From Caenimonas soli (GTDB taxonomy: Bacteria; Pseudomonadota; Gammaproteobacteria; Burkholderiales; Burkholderiaceae_C): DNA of 64,000 nt. The notes under the pieces are model-generated. The model was not told the origin of the DNA, did not search any database, and was given only the letters and a program-made list of their open reading frames with translations. The translations under genes were made by a program, and so were the position numbers. The stretch spans positions 286,667 through 350,666 of the forward strand of contig NZ_JABJVV010000003.1 in NCBI RefSeq assembly GCF_013155545.1, in the 5' to 3' direction. Below are positions 21,126 to 30,897 of the stretch, piece by piece; position 1 is the first letter of the stretch; the number at the start of each line of letters is the position of its first letter.

Positions 21126-22355
21126 ATGCAAACGAATCTCTCCCCTGAATTCAAGGACACGGCGGAGGGCCGCGAGGCCGAGGCCATCCTGCGCAAGTGC
21201 GTGCACTGCGGCTTCTGCACCGCGACCTGTCCGACCTACCAGATCCTCGGTGACGAACTCGATGGCCCGCGCGGGCGCATCTACCTGATCAAGCAGGTGC
21301 TCGAAGGCGAGGCGCCCACCCGCAAGACGCAGCTGCACCTGGACCGCTGCCTGACCTGCCGCAACTGTGAAAGCACCTGTCCCAGCGGCGTGGAATACGG
21401 CCACCTCGCCGACATCGGCCGCCGGATCGTGGAAGAGAAAGTGCCGCGTGGCGCCGGCTCGAAGGCGCTGCGCTGGGCCCTGAAGGAGGGCCTGACTTCG
21501 CCCTTGTTCGGCCCGGCGATGAGGCTGGGCCAGGCGCTGCGTCCCTTGCTGCCGCAGGCGCTGAAAGACAAGGTGCCGCCCCGGCGGGACGCCGGCCGCC
21601 TGCCGACCCGCGAGCATGCGCGCAAGGTGTTGATGCTGGCCGGCTGCGTGCAGCCGGCCATGGCCCCCAACATCAACAGTGCGACGGCGCGCGTGCTCGA
21701 CGCGGCCGGGATACAGACCGTGGTGGCACGCGAGGCGGGCTGTTGCGGCGCGGTCAAGTTCCACCTCAACGACCAGGAGGGCGGCCGGGCCCAGATGCGG
21801 GCCAATATCGACGCCTGGTGGCCCGATGTGCAAAGCGGCCGCGTCGAAGCCATCGTCATGAACGCCTCGGGCTGCGGTGTCACGGTGCGGGAGTATGCCC
21901 ATCACCTGCAACACGACCCGGAGTACGCATCCAAGGCCCGGCGCATCAGCGAGCTCACGCGCGACTTGAGCGAGTTGCTGCCCGAGTTGGTGCCGGCATT
22001 GCTGGGCAAGGTGAAGCCCGCGCCGGGATTGCTGGCCTTCCATCCACCCTGCACCCTGCAGCACGGCCAGCAATTGCGCGGCGGTGTCGAGAGCTATCTC
22101 GGCCAGCTCGGCTTCACGGTCCGTGTGGCCCTGAACGAGTCGCATCTGTGCTGCGGGTCGGCCGGAACCTATTCGGTCTTGCATCCCCAGATGGCGCATG
22201 AGCTGCGCGACCGCAAGCTCGGGCACCTGGCTGATCTGCAGCCGCAGGCCATCATTTCCGCCAACATCGGCTGCATCACCCATTTGCAGAGCGGGACCGC
22301 CACGCCGGTGCGGCACTGGGTCGAGGTGCTGGACGACGCATTGTCGGACTCCTGA
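21126..22355 (+). CDS. glcF: Glycolate oxidase iron-sulfur subunit GlcF
   Basis: The protein has 409 residues. Two [4Fe-4S] motifs are intact: CVHCGFCTATCPTY and CLTCRNCESTCPSG. Two CCG cysteine-rich domains follow, with AGCVQPAM...EAGCCGAVKFHL and HPPCTLQHGQQ...SHLCCGSAGTYSVL. It passes electrons from the GlcD/GlcE flavins towards quinone. The start at 21126 is 5 bases after the glcE stop. The stop codon lies inside the perfect inverted repeat at 22349-22372. Confidence 0.93.
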   Translation: MQTNLSPEFKDTAEGREAEAILRKCVHCGFCTATCPTYQILGDELDGPRGRIYLIKQVLEGEAPTRKTQLHLDRCLTCRNCESTCPSGVEYGHLADIGRRIVEEKVPRGAGSKALRWALKEGLTSPLFGPAMRLGQALRPLLPQALKDKVPPRRDAGRLPTREHARKVLMLAGCVQPAMAPNINSATARVLDAAGIQTVVAREAGCCGAVKFHLNDQEGGRAQMRANIDAWWPDVQSGRVEAIVMNASGCGVTVREYAHHLQHDPEYASKARRISELTRDLSELLPELVPALLGKVKPAPGLLAFHPPCTLQHGQQLRGGVESYLGQLGFTVRVALNESHLCCGSAGTYSVLHPQMAHELRDRKLGHLADLQPQAIISANIGCITHLQSGTATPVRHWVEVLDDALSDS

Positions 22356-22372
22356 CAACACCTTGTCAGGAG
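22349..22372. promoter_or_regulatory. Perfect 10+10 inverted repeat, probable WYL-regulator operator
   Basis: CTCCTGACAA (22349-22358), CACC and TTGTCAGGAG (22363-22372) form a perfect dyad. TTGTCA (22363-22368) can serve as a -35 with TAACGT (22386-22391) 17 bases on as a weak -10. Transcription would then start at about 22398, the regulator start codon. The dyad is therefore a good autoregulatory operator, and the mRNA may be leaderless. It lacks a U-tract, so it is not a good terminator for glcF. Confidence 0.6.
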
Positions 22373-22397
22373 ACCCGCGGCACAGTAACGTCCCTCC

Positions 22398-23102
22398 ATG
22401 CGCCGCGCCGACCGCCTGTTCCACATCATCCAGCTGATCCGCGGGCGGCGGCTGACCACCGCCGCCTATCTGGCCCAGCGGTTGGAAGTGTCCGAGCGCA
22501 CCATCTATCGCGACATCGCCGACTTGCAGCTGCAGGGCGTTCCGATCGAGGGCGAGGCCGGCGTGGGCTATCGCCTGGGCGCGGGCTTCGACCTGCCGCC
22601 CATGATGTTCACGCAGGACGAGGCCAAGGCTTTGGTGGCTTCGGTGCGCATGGCCCAGGTCTGGCTCGATCCGGCAATGGCGCAGGGCGCGCAGGATGCG
22701 CTGGGCAAGATCTTGTCGGTGCTGCCGGTCGATGCGCGGGTGGCGGCCGAGGCGCTCGCCGTGTACGCGCCGCAGGGCGGCCTGCCGGAAAGCGCGCAAC
22801 GCACCTTGCAGACGCTGCGCGAAGCCGTGCAGGAGCGGCGCAAGGTCTTCATCAACTACCGCGACCTCAGCGAGAAAGCCAGCGAGCGCACCTTGAGGCC
22901 GCTGGGCTGCTTCTACTGGGGCAAGGTCTGGACGCTGGCGGCCTGGTGCGAGCAGCGCAGCGATTTCCGCAGCTTCCGGGTCGATCGGGTGACCTATGTG
23001 CGCAGCCTGGAAGACCGCTTTCGCGACGAGCCAGGCCGCACCCTGGCCGATCTGGCCCGGCTGAACGAGACGCGGGCCCGCGAGCAGGGCTGGGCGGCTT
23101 AA
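22398..23102 (+). CDS. YafY-type HTH/WYL transcriptional regulator
   Basis: The protein has 234 residues. An N-terminal winged helix of the HTH_11 type (MRRADRLFHIIQLIRGRR, LEVSERTIYRDIADLQLQG) is followed by a WYL sensor domain containing FINYRDLSEKASERTLRPL and GKVWTLAAWCEQRSDFRSFR. The canonical WYL tripeptide region is only loosely kept. No Shine-Dalgarno is visible before ATG 22398, which fits a leaderless message. Target genes are not evident; the nearest upstream site is the dyad at 22349-22372. Confidence 0.88.
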   Translation: MRRADRLFHIIQLIRGRRLTTAAYLAQRLEVSERTIYRDIADLQLQGVPIEGEAGVGYRLGAGFDLPPMMFTQDEAKALVASVRMAQVWLDPAMAQGAQDALGKILSVLPVDARVAAEALAVYAPQGGLPESAQRTLQTLREAVQERRKVFINYRDLSEKASERTLRPLGCFYWGKVWTLAAWCEQRSDFRSFRVDRVTYVRSLEDRFRDEPGRTLADLARLNETRAREQGWAA

Positions 23103-23106
23103 GGCC

Positions 23107-23592
<486 letters not shown>

Positions 23593-23597
23593 GATTT

Positions 23598-24506
23598 CTA
23601 TTGTGCGCCAAGGCCGGGCGCCTGTGCTTCCTCCACCGGCCAGGCCGACCAGACGGCGGCCGCCAGGATCAACGAACCGCCCAGCCAGGTGCGGGCGTTC
23701 ATTTCCGCCGCGCCCAGCGCCACCGCCGACAGGCTGGCGAACACGACTTCCGACAGCATGATCAGCGCCGCGGCATGTGCGTTCATGCGCGAGGCGCCGT
23801 ATTGCAAGGCCACGTTGCTGGCCAGAAAGCCCAGGCTCAGCGCCAGGCCCACGCCGGCCCAGGCCAGCTGCGGTTGCGGCGGGGCGGCCACGACCCCCAG
23901 CGTCAGGCCCAGCAAGCCCCCGCCCGTCGCCATCAGCGCGCCGCCGCCGAACATCGCCAGGATGCGTGGCGCGGCCTGGACGCGCTGGAGCTTGCGCAGC
24001 AGGATGTTGGTCAAGGCGAAGCTGAAGCCGCCCGCCAGCGCCAGCCAGTCCGCTGCGCCCTCGGGCACGGGCAAGGGCGAGCCGGGCGCCTTGAGCACGA
24101 TCACCACCCCCGCCATGGCCAGCGCCAGTCGCATCGCTGAAACGGGCGTGGGCCTTTCGCCGAGCATGGGCCAGGCCAGCACCACAGTCCAAGCCGGCAT
24201 CAGGTAGAACAGCAGCACCACCCGGACCACGTCGCCCACGGTGACCGCCCAGTTGAAGCCCACGTTGGTCATGCCGGCCGCGGCCATCAACAGCCACAGC
24301 AGCGGCTGGCGGCCGAAGCCGCGCCAGGCATCGGGCTTGAAGGCCAGCAGCAACGCCAGGGACACCAGGTAGATGAAGGCGGTCGCCCACAAGGGATGCA
24401 GGCCGTGCTCCTGGAGCACCCGAAACGGCCACCAGGACACACCCCAGATGAAGGCATTGAAGACGAGTGCCAGGGCCGGCAGCGCGCCGGCCGGCACCCT
24501 AGCCAT
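23598..24506 (-). CDS. EamA/DMT-family transporter
   Basis: The protein has 302 residues, with ten predicted membrane segments in two EamA repeats. The first begins FNAFIWGVSWWPFRVLQEHG with the typical WG motif; the second begins about residue 150 (ALAGGFSFALTNILLRKL). Family members export metabolites or amino acids. It overlaps the lplT stop by 8 bases and lies 5 bases before the glutathione peroxidase gene. The substrate is unknown. Confidence 0.88.
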   Translation of the reverse strand: MARVPAGALPALALVFNAFIWGVSWWPFRVLQEHGLHPLWATAFIYLVSLALLLAFKPDAWRGFGRQPLLWLLMAAAGMTNVGFNWAVTVGDVVRVVLLFYLMPAWTVVLAWPMLGERPTPVSAMRLALAMAGVVIVLKAPGSPLPVPEGAADWLALAGGFSFALTNILLRKLQRVQAAPRILAMFGGGALMATGGGLLGLTLGVVAAPPQPQLAWAGVGLALSLGFLASNVALQYGASRMNAHAAALIMLSEVVFASLSAVALGAAEMNARTWLGGSLILAAAVWSAWPVEEAQAPGLGAQ

Positions 24507-25782
24507 GCGGGTTGTCGTGCCGGGCGATCTTCAGCAGGTGGTCGACTTCTTCCTTGTACTTCACCGTATTGTTCTGGTGCCAGCGCATGATCAGCCACAT
24601 CACGCCGGCAACCACCAGGCCGAACGCGGTGATGGCGCCGAAGGCGGACATGCCCATGCCGGTGGACAGGCTGTAGAACGCGCCCAGGCCCAGGATGCAG
24701 GCCTGCTCGTTGAAGTTCTGTACGGCGATGGACCGGCCGGCGCCCATCAGGTTGTGGCCCCGGTGTTGCAGCAGCGCATTCATCGGCACCACCAGGAAGC
24801 CGCCCAGCCCGCCCATCAGGATCAGGAAGGGCGCGGCCACCCAGACGTTGCTGATGAAGTTCATCACGATGATCAGCACGCCCATGATGATGCCCATGGG
24901 GATGACCTTCGTGGCGACGTCCAGGCGCATGCGCACCGAGGCGACGATCGCGCCCACCGCGGTGCCGATGGCCACCACGCCGCCCAGCGAGGAGGCCTGC
25001 GTGGTGCTGTAGCCCAGTGCCGCGGCGCTCCAGGCCAGGATGATGTAGCGCAGGTTGCCGCTCACGCCCCAGAACAGCGTGGTGGTCGCCAGCGAGATCT
25101 GACCCAGCTTGTCGCGCCACAGCCGCGAGTTGCAGGTCCAGAAATCGGGCACCAGCTCCAGCGGGTTCTTCGGCATGGGGCGCATCTCCACGCCCGTGAG
25201 CGGAATGCGCAGGTTGAACCAGGCCGCCACCATGTAGATGAAGATCAGAACGAAGATGGCCGCTTCGGGCGGTGTATCGATTCCGGTCTGGATAAACGGC
25301 ACGTCGACCGCCAGCAATTGGGTGGAAATCACGTGCCCCACCAGCTGGCCGCCCAGCAGGATGCCCAGGATGATGGAGGCGATGGTCAGGCCCTCGATCC
25401 AGCCGTTGGCCTTGACCAGTTGCGAAGCCGGCAGGAGCTCGGTGAGGATGCCGTACTTGGCCGGCGAGTAAGCCGCGGCGCCCAGGCCGACCACGGCGTA
25501 GGCCATCAACGGATGGCTGCCGAACAGCATCATCAGGCAGCCCACCACCTTGATGGCGTTGCTGACGAACATGACGTTTCGCTTGGGCCGGGCGTCGGCG
25601 AAGGCGCCCAGCCAGGGGGCGAGGATCACATAGAACAGGGCGAAGATCGGCACCAGCGCCGCGCGTTGCCATTCGGCTCCGCCGCCACTCTTGATCAGTT
25701 CAACCGCTGCGACGAAAAGCGCTTGATCGGCCAGTGACGAGAAGAACTGGGCCGACATGAGGGTGTAGAAACCGCGCTTCAT
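24499..25782 (-). CDS. lplT: Lysophospholipid transporter LplT
   Basis: The protein has 427 residues and an MFS fold. It begins MKRGFYTLMSAQFFSSLADQ, the recognisable LplT start, and continues with PIFALFYVILAPWLGAFADARPKRNVMF (motif A region) and GRSIAVQNFNEQACILGLG. LplT flips lysophosphatidylethanolamine to the inner leaflet for reacylation. In many Burkholderiales it stands divergent from alr, as it does here (104 bases between starts). Confidence 0.92.
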   Translation of the reverse strand: MKRGFYTLMSAQFFSSLADQALFVAAVELIKSGGGAEWQRAALVPIFALFYVILAPWLGAFADARPKRNVMFVSNAIKVVGCLMMLFGSHPLMAYAVVGLGAAAYSPAKYGILTELLPASQLVKANGWIEGLTIASIILGILLGGQLVGHVISTQLLAVDVPFIQTGIDTPPEAAIFVLIFIYMVAAWFNLRIPLTGVEMRPMPKNPLELVPDFWTCNSRLWRDKLGQISLATTTLFWGVSGNLRYIILAWSAAALGYSTTQASSLGGVVAIGTAVGAIVASVRMRLDVATKVIPMGIIMGVLIIVMNFISNVWVAAPFLILMGGLGGFLVVPMNALLQHRGHNLMGAGRSIAVQNFNEQACILGLGAFYSLSTGMGMSAFGAITAFGLVVAGVMWLIMRWHQNNTVKYKEEVDHLLKIARHDNPHG

Positions 25783-25886
25783 TGTCTGGGCTGTGGCGCA
25801 TCAGGCGGGCTGATGGGCGGTAATTTTTAGGACTGTCTCCAAGCGACAAGGGGTTATATCACGTGGGGTAATGACAAAATCGGGTT

Positions 25887-26981
25887 ATGCCCCGTCCCAT
25901 CCAGGCCACCATCCACGGCGAAGCGCTGCGCCACAACCTTTCCCGCATGCGCGCGGCCGCGCCCGATGCCAGGGTGTGGGGCGTGGTCAAGGCAAATGCC
26001 TACGGCCACGGAATCGAGCGGGTGTTCGACGGATTGCGCGGCGCCGACGGCTTTGCCCTGCTCGATCTGCAGGAGGCCGAGCGGGTGCGGGCACTGGGCT
26101 GGCGCGGGCCCATCCTGCTGCTGGAAGGCGTGTTCGAGCCGCGCGACCTGGAGCTGTGCTCGCGCCTGAACCTGTGGCACACGGTGCACTGCGATGAGCA
26201 GATCGACATGCTGGCCATGCACAAGACAAACCAGCCGCACCGCGTCTTCCTCAAGATGAATTCGGGCATGAACCGCCTGGGTTTTGCCCCGCACCGTTTC
26301 CGCTCGGCCTGGACCCGGCTGGATGCGCTGCCCCAGGTGGACGAGATATCGTTGATGACGCATTTCAGCGATGCCGACAGTGCCAAGGGCATCGCCGAGC
26401 AGGTGCGCGTGTTCGACGAGATCACGCGCGACCTGCCCGGCGAGCGCACGCTGTCCAACAGCGCCGCCAGCCTGCGCTTCGGCGCGGAGCCCGGCGTGCG
26501 GGCCGACTGGATCCGACCGGGCATCGCCGTCTATGGCAGCGCGCCGGACTATCCCGACCACGACATCGCGCACTGGGATCTGCAGCCGACCATGACGCTG
26601 GCCACACGGATCATCGGCGTGCAGGAACTGGCGCCCGGCGACACGGTGGGTTACGGATCCAGCTTCACCGCCGACGCGCCGCTGCGCATCGGCGTGGTGG
26701 CCTGCGGCTACGCCGACGGCTATCCGCGCCACTGCAGCACCGGCACGCCGGTGCTGGTGGACGGCGTGCGCACCCGCATGGTCGGGCGCGTCAGCATGGA
26801 CATGATCACGGTGGACCTGACGCCGGTGCCCGAGGCCGGCTTCGGCGCGGAGGTGACGATGTGGGGCCGGGCGGCTAACGGCGCTGTGCTGGCCATCGAC
26901 GAGGTGGCGCGCGCCGGCGGCACGGTGGGGTACGAGCTGATGTGCGGGCTGGCGTTGCGGGTGCCGGCCGTCGTGGAATGA
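25887..26981 (+). CDS. alr: Alanine racemase
   Basis: The protein has 364 residues, the usual Alr length. The PLP-binding lysine lies in [13 protein letters not shown] (about residue 34). The C-terminal beta-barrel shows [20 protein letters not shown] with the second catalytic Tyr, [10 protein letters not shown] and [13 protein letters not shown]. It makes D-alanine for peptidoglycan. Its stop overlaps the start of the next gene (ATGA), pointing to translational coupling. Confidence 0.96.
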   Translation: MPRPIQATIHGEALRHNLSRMRAAAPDARVWGVVKANAYGHGIERVFDGLRGADGFALLDLQEAERVRALGWRGPILLLEGVFEPRDLELCSRLNLWHTVHCDEQIDMLAMHKTNQPHRVFLKMNSGMNRLGFAPHRFRSAWTRLDALPQVDEISLMTHFSDADSAKGIAEQVRVFDEITRDLPGERTLSNSAASLRFGAEPGVRADWIRPGIAVYGSAPDYPDHDIAHWDLQPTMTLATRIIGVQELAPGDTVGYGSSFTADAPLRIGVVACGYADGYPRHCSTGTPVLVDGVRTRMVGRVSMDMITVDLTPVPEAGFGAEVTMWGRAANGAVLAIDEVARAGGTVGYELMCGLALRVPAVVE

Positions 26982-27781
26982 AGAACCTGTCGAACTGGCG
27001 ATCGGTTCGACTTTGGGAAAGCAGCGTCGCCCGCGATCTGCACAAGCGCCATTGGCTTTGGCTGCATGGCTGGTGCATCGGCCTGTTGGTGCTGGGGCTG
27101 ATGTGGGCAACCGCCCATATGCAGTTGCTGATGGGGTCGCAATCGCTGGCGCTGCGTTATCTCGTCACCCTGGGCGTCGGTTACCTGGGCTACCTGCTGG
27201 TGCTGCGCCTGTGGGCCGGTGTCCTGGTGGGCCGGGACGAAGCGGGCCTCGACCTGCCGGGCGACATCCCCGTCCCCGGCTCCGGCAGGCCCGTCGGCCT
27301 GGATCGCGTGCAACCCGAAGCCCCGGCGTTCCAGTCCGGCGGCGGCGGCGATTTCGGCGGCGGCGGCGCGTCCGCCGATTTCTCGGTGGCGGGCGATTCG
27401 GGCGAAGTGCTCGGCGAGGTCGCCACGGGGGCGTTGGAGGTGGCAGCCGGCGCGGACGAGGGTGCGATTGTCGTGGTGCCGGTCGTCGCCATATTCCTGA
27501 TCGGCCTCGCTGTGCTGTTCGGCGCGGGTTCCCTGCTATTGCTCTATTTCGGATGGGAAGCCTTGCTCACCGTTGCCGTGGAACTTGCCTTCAGCTACGT
27601 CTCGGCCCGAACCGCGATTCGCGTGGTGCGCGAGGGCTGGTTATCGGCAGTGGTACGCCTGACCTGGAAGCCTTTGCTCGGCGCACTCTTCTGCGCAGTG
27701 CTGCTGGGGGCGACCATGGACTATTTCATCCCGTCGGCCTATTCGCTGCCTCACGCGCTCATGCTGATCAAGGGGCCATGA
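26978..27781 (+). CDS. Membrane protein with Gly-rich loop, unknown function
   Basis: The protein has 267 residues. Two hydrophobic segments lie near the N-terminus ([20 protein letters not shown] and a second before [10 protein letters not shown]). A soluble loop with a Gly-rich stretch ([18 protein letters not shown]) follows, then two or three further membrane segments. The start ATG at 26978 overlaps the alr stop by 4 bases, so it is coupled to alr. Similar genes occur after alr in related bacteria as far as I recall; the function is unknown. Confidence 0.75.
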   Translation: MKNLSNWRSVRLWESSVARDLHKRHWLWLHGWCIGLLVLGLMWATAHMQLLMGSQSLALRYLVTLGVGYLGYLLVLRLWAGVLVGRDEAGLDLPGDIPVPGSGRPVGLDRVQPEAPAFQSGGGGDFGGGGASADFSVAGDSGEVLGEVATGALEVAAGADEGAIVVVPVVAIFLIGLAVLFGAGSLLLLYFGWEALLTVAVELAFSYVSARTAIRVVREGWLSAVVRLTWKPLLGALFCAVLLGATMDYFIPSAYSLPHALMLIKGP

Positions 27782-27869
27782 CCCGAAGGGAATCAAGAAT
27801 TGCGGTCGCGGTACCGGCCATGGTGGTGCTGGCGCTGGGGACAATCGGAAGTGGTGGGAGGGGTTGCGG

Positions 27870-28228
27870 TAGGCTAGCCTCGCACCGCGCTCCTGAAGGC
27901 GGCCGTCCTTGACCCTTGAGTGAAGCAGAGCTGGCAGGCGCGGTAAATCGGGAAGCCCGAGCTTGGGGCCCACGTCAACTGCGCCGAATGGCAGCATGCG
28001 CGGAGCCAATGCAGCAACGCCGAGCCCGGCCATCACACGCACGCCGCAGGGCTCGGCAAGCGTGGCAACCGGCAGGGGCTCGCCCGCGCGATGCTGCCAG
28101 CTGGGCGCTGCGAACCAGCAGAATTTTTCTTCGCAAAGAATTTTCCCGTCGCTCCGCCCGGCATGCAGGCGGACGATCACCGTGTCGAGTTCCCGCCGGT
28201 CGAAGCTTTGAAGCAGGTCGCCCAACGA
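27870..28228 (-). pseudogene. Fragment of LysR-type regulator with internal deletion
   Basis: The minus frame reads like the effector domain of a LysR regulator: GDLLQSFDRRELDTVIVRL, then CWFAAPSWQHRAGEPLP, ATLAEPCGVR, and VMAGLGVAALAPRMLP followed by VDVGPKLGLPDLPRLPALLH. The DNA-binding N-terminus is absent. Between GVR and VMAGLG, near 28036, intact relatives have roughly 25-35 more residues, so an in-frame internal deletion is likely. Upstream it abuts a tautomerase fragment on the other strand. It is a dead piece. Confidence 0.65.
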
Positions 28229-28529
28229 TCTCGTGTTCATCCAGATCACCGTGAACAACACCCGCACCGTGGAACAAAAGAAAGTGCTGTTTCAGCGGAT
28301 CGCGGAGCTGCTCGGCGAAAGCCCGGACATCCGGCCGGAGGACCTGACCCGGGAACTCAAGTCGGCGCAGATCGTTCGTGCGCCGACCTCTCCCACGGTC
28401 GTGGACACCTTCCTGGCAGCACTGAGATCATTTGTGGAAGAAATGAAGGTCCAGGGCTTCATTGATGCAGCTATGAAAAGACACGGGATTGCAGGTGCGT
28501 CCGTCGCGCCTGCCGAAGCTGCGGAGTAA
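28218..28529 (+). pseudogene. Chimera of tautomerase tail and solute-binding-protein tail
   Basis: The first part (28218-28346) reads SPNDLV FIQITVNNTRTVEQKK and IRPEDL, the C-terminal half of a tautomerase_2 family protein; its N-terminus is missing. The frame runs on into ELKSAQIVRAPTSPTVVDTF and then RSFVEEMKVQGFIDAAMKRHGI with ASVAPA, which matches the C-terminal end of an amino-acid-type ABC solute-binding protein, apparently lacking about 40 residues near 28412. A GTG at 28233 could start a 98-residue product. I consider it a fused relic. Confidence 0.6.
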
Positions 28530-28577
28530 TGGCCACGGATCGCTTGCGCCCGCTTTTCCTGTGATCTCCGCCGCAAA

Positions 28578-29522
28578 TCAAAGCTTCAGGCACAAGGCCA
28601 ACAAGCCCGCGCCCACCAGCGCCAGTCCCGCCTGGTCCACGCGCGAGAGCTTCTCGCGCAGCAGCCGGTGCGACACGAGGTAGCTGAAGACGACCTCGAT
28701 CATTCCCAATGTGCGTACATTGGCGGCAGTGGTGAGCGCGAAGGCGGTGAACCAGCCGATCGAGGCCAGCGCGCCTGTGCCGCCAGCCAAGATCGAGATG
28801 CGCCAGGCCGTGGCCGTGGCGCGTAGCGCCTGCGGCGCGCGCCACGCGAGCCAGGCGCCCAGCATCAGCGACTGCGCCGCCTGCGCCCACAGCACGCCCC
28901 AGCCGCCTATGAGCCAGGCCGATGCGTCCGGCAGCTGCAGCGCCGCGCCGCGATATCCCACCGCCGAGAACGCAAAGCCGGCCCCGGAGGCCAGGCCATA
29001 CCATCCCGCGCGCCCGGACCAGGCCCGCACGCCACCCGAGGCGGCTTTCGGCGGCACCGAGAGCAGCACCACGCCCGCGGTGGCGAGCACCATCGCGAGC
29101 ACGGTAATCCAGCCGGGCAGCTCGCGCAGGAAAAGGGTGGCGAACAGCGCCACCTGCAGCGCGTCGGTCTTCGAGTACGCGACCCCGATAACGAAGTTGC
29201 GCTGCTTCATGGCGGCCAGCAGGCAAGCGGTGGCGGCGAGCTGGCCTACCGCGCCCAGCATCAGCCAGCCGAAGTAGCCGGTGTGGAACGATGGGATGGC
29301 CGCTGCGGTCCCCGGCAGCAGGTGCACCGTTAGTACCCAGACCGCCGCAAACGGCAGGCCGTAGAGAAAGCGCGAGAGCGTCGCACCCAGCGTGCCGGCC
29401 TGCGCTACCAACGAGCGCTGCGCCGTGTTGCGCGCCGTCTGCGCAAGGGCGGCAGCGACCACGATGGGGATCCACAGCCAGGGCAAGATGGGGGCGGTGG
29501 CATTGCTCATCGATGCCATCAT
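28578..29522 (-). CDS. DMT-superfamily transporter
   Basis: The protein has 314 residues and about ten hydrophobic segments in two halves. The segment FVIGVAYSKTDALQVALFA and the C-terminal ANVRTLGMIEVVFSYLVSHRL match EamA-like permeases. It starts at ATG 29522, with another ATG 12 bases on. It is isolated between the broken-gene mosaic and a pyridoxamine-oxidase-like gene. The substrate is unknown. Confidence 0.82.
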   Translation of the reverse strand: MMASMSNATAPILPWLWIPIVVAAALAQTARNTAQRSLVAQAGTLGATLSRFLYGLPFAAVWVLTVHLLPGTAAAIPSFHTGYFGWLMLGAVGQLAATACLLAAMKQRNFVIGVAYSKTDALQVALFATLFLRELPGWITVLAMVLATAGVVLLSVPPKAASGGVRAWSGRAGWYGLASGAGFAFSAVGYRGAALQLPDASAWLIGGWGVLWAQAAQSLMLGAWLAWRAPQALRATATAWRISILAGGTGALASIGWFTAFALTTAANVRTLGMIEVVFSYLVSHRLLREKLSRVDQAGLALVGAGLLALCLKL

Positions 29523-29618
29523 TGTGCATCTGCCGGCGCGGGGTGCTACCGTTGCGCGCTCAGGGGCAGGACCTAGGTGGGCTGTTATCGGCCCAGAAGC
29601 GGACCTGCGTCTGCTCTC

Positions 29619-30077
29619 TCAGCAGGTTACCAAGTCCGTGTGGGCGAATCCCTTGGTGTAATCCAGCACCGAGATGATCTCGGGCTCTACCCGGAATAGA
29701 GCAACCTCCTCGGGCGCGGGCATTCGCATGCTTGCGGTGCCGGGCGGCGCGTCGGGGTACTTGAGCGGCAGCATCCGCAGCACCTTCTCGGCCTCGGCCC
29801 GGTCAGTGACGCGGTGTGTTCGCGCCGCCATGGACAATCCGGTAATCGCCATGATGTCCGGCGTGTCGTGGTCGATCGTGATCGAAACGCGGCTGTCTAG
29901 CGCCAGGTTCTTCGCTTTCTGGCTTTCCAGGCCGCAGAGGAACCAAAGCGTCATGCCGTCGTTGACATAGCCGACCGTCGTGGCCTGCGGCCACCCATCG
30001 GGGCGCAGCGTCGCAATCGTCATGATCCTGTGCTCATCGATCAATGCCAGGATTTTCTGCCTCAGTAGTTCATCCAT
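29619..30077 (-). CDS. Pyridoxamine 5'-phosphate oxidase family protein
   Basis: The protein has 152 residues. It has a split-barrel flavin-binding fold with the N-terminal pattern MTIATLRPDGWPQATTVGYV and LWFLCGLESQKAKNLALDSR, typical of the F420/FMN-binding PPOX family. The C-terminal EVALFRVEPEIISVLDYTKG fits. Length and lack of the PNPOx C-terminal signature argue against a true PdxH. The start is ATG 30077 (MDELLRQK); the frame extends 31 codons upstream with low-complexity sequence. The substrate is unknown. Confidence 0.85.
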   Translation of the reverse strand: MDELLRQKILALIDEHRIMTIATLRPDGWPQATTVGYVNDGMTLWFLCGLESQKAKNLALDSRVSITIDHDTPDIMAITGLSMAARTHRVTDRAEAEKVLRMLPLKYPDAPPGTASMRMPAPEEVALFRVEPEIISVLDYTKGFAHTDLVTC

Positions 30078-30166
30078 TTGGGGCTCCACTCCGCCGGCGG
30101 CGGAAGCCCAAATATGGTGCTGCCAGCTAGGAGCGCCGTGTTTGATCTTCGTCAGACGAAGGAAGA

Positions 30167-30667
30167 TCACTCTTGCACGGGTTCGTACTTCCGTCGCGCT
30201 ACGCGCTCCATATTGGTCCCTTCGATGCGGATCAATCGCGTCGGCCCAGCCCGGCTGGGTGCGTGCAGGTCACCCTCGTTGTACACATGAGCGCGTCCCG
30301 GCGTGAGCGTGTACTTGCGCAGCTCTTTCACCTTGTGGTCGAGGGATGCCGCATCCACCAGCGTCCAGTCGCTCATGACTGTCTCTCCGTCGGCCTGGCC
30401 GTAGATCGCCCACGAAGGCCCGTGGTCATGCGGCGGGCTGTCCTTGGCGTCCGTGTAGCGGTGCGCCAGGATGCAGAAGCCCAGCTGCGGGTCCTCGTAG
30501 AGCACCTTGCGTTCCGGCGAAGTCTCGTCGAAGAGGGTTTCGACGAATGCGCGATCCCTCAACACGTCGCACAGGAGTGCGGCAACTTTTTCGCGGCCGC
30601 CGGGGTTGTTTTCCTTCAGCAGGATCTCGCGGACGCGCGCCGCGAAGGAGTCGAGGGTATGGGGCAT
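30167..30667 (-). CDS. Cupin / cysteine-dioxygenase-like protein
   Basis: The protein has 166 residues. The first cupin motif is visible as PPHDHGPSWAIYGQADGETV, with two metal-ligand His residues, and the second as GRAHVYNEGDLHAPSR. It resembles cysteine-dioxygenase-type or 3-mercaptopropionate-dioxygenase-type cupins. The start at 30667 (MPHTLDSF) has AGGAAG 6 bases upstream. It is co-directional with the PPOX-family gene (89 bases apart). Confidence 0.75.
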   Translation of the reverse strand: MPHTLDSFAARVREILLKENNPGGREKVAALLCDVLRDRAFVETLFDETSPERKVLYEDPQLGFCILAHRYTDAKDSPPHDHGPSWAIYGQADGETVMSDWTLVDAASLDHKVKELRKYTLTPGRAHVYNEGDLHAPSRAGPTRLIRIEGTNMERVARRKYEPVQE

Positions 30668-30897
30668 GGTCTTCCTGGGTTGATGAACTACGGTGTCAGC
30701 ACTATAGAAGTTCAAGTCAACTTGAAGTCAAGAGGTTTCTTCGCGGAAGTGAAGGGTCTGCTGCACGCGAGGCCGGCCGGCGCAGCTTCGCGCTGGCCGA
30801 TCTGTTGGCGCCACATGGCGTAGTACAGGCCAACACGCCCGAGACGGGGAAGATCACCGCGGATTGATGCGTGTGAGTGGCGAGGCCACCTAGAGGC

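Noticed and set aside
28085..30140. Similar short sequences GCTGCCAGCT-GG near 28091 and 30118
   Set aside because: Only about 15 of 19 bases agree, with no extension and no inverted partner, so a repeat or recombination site cannot be supported.
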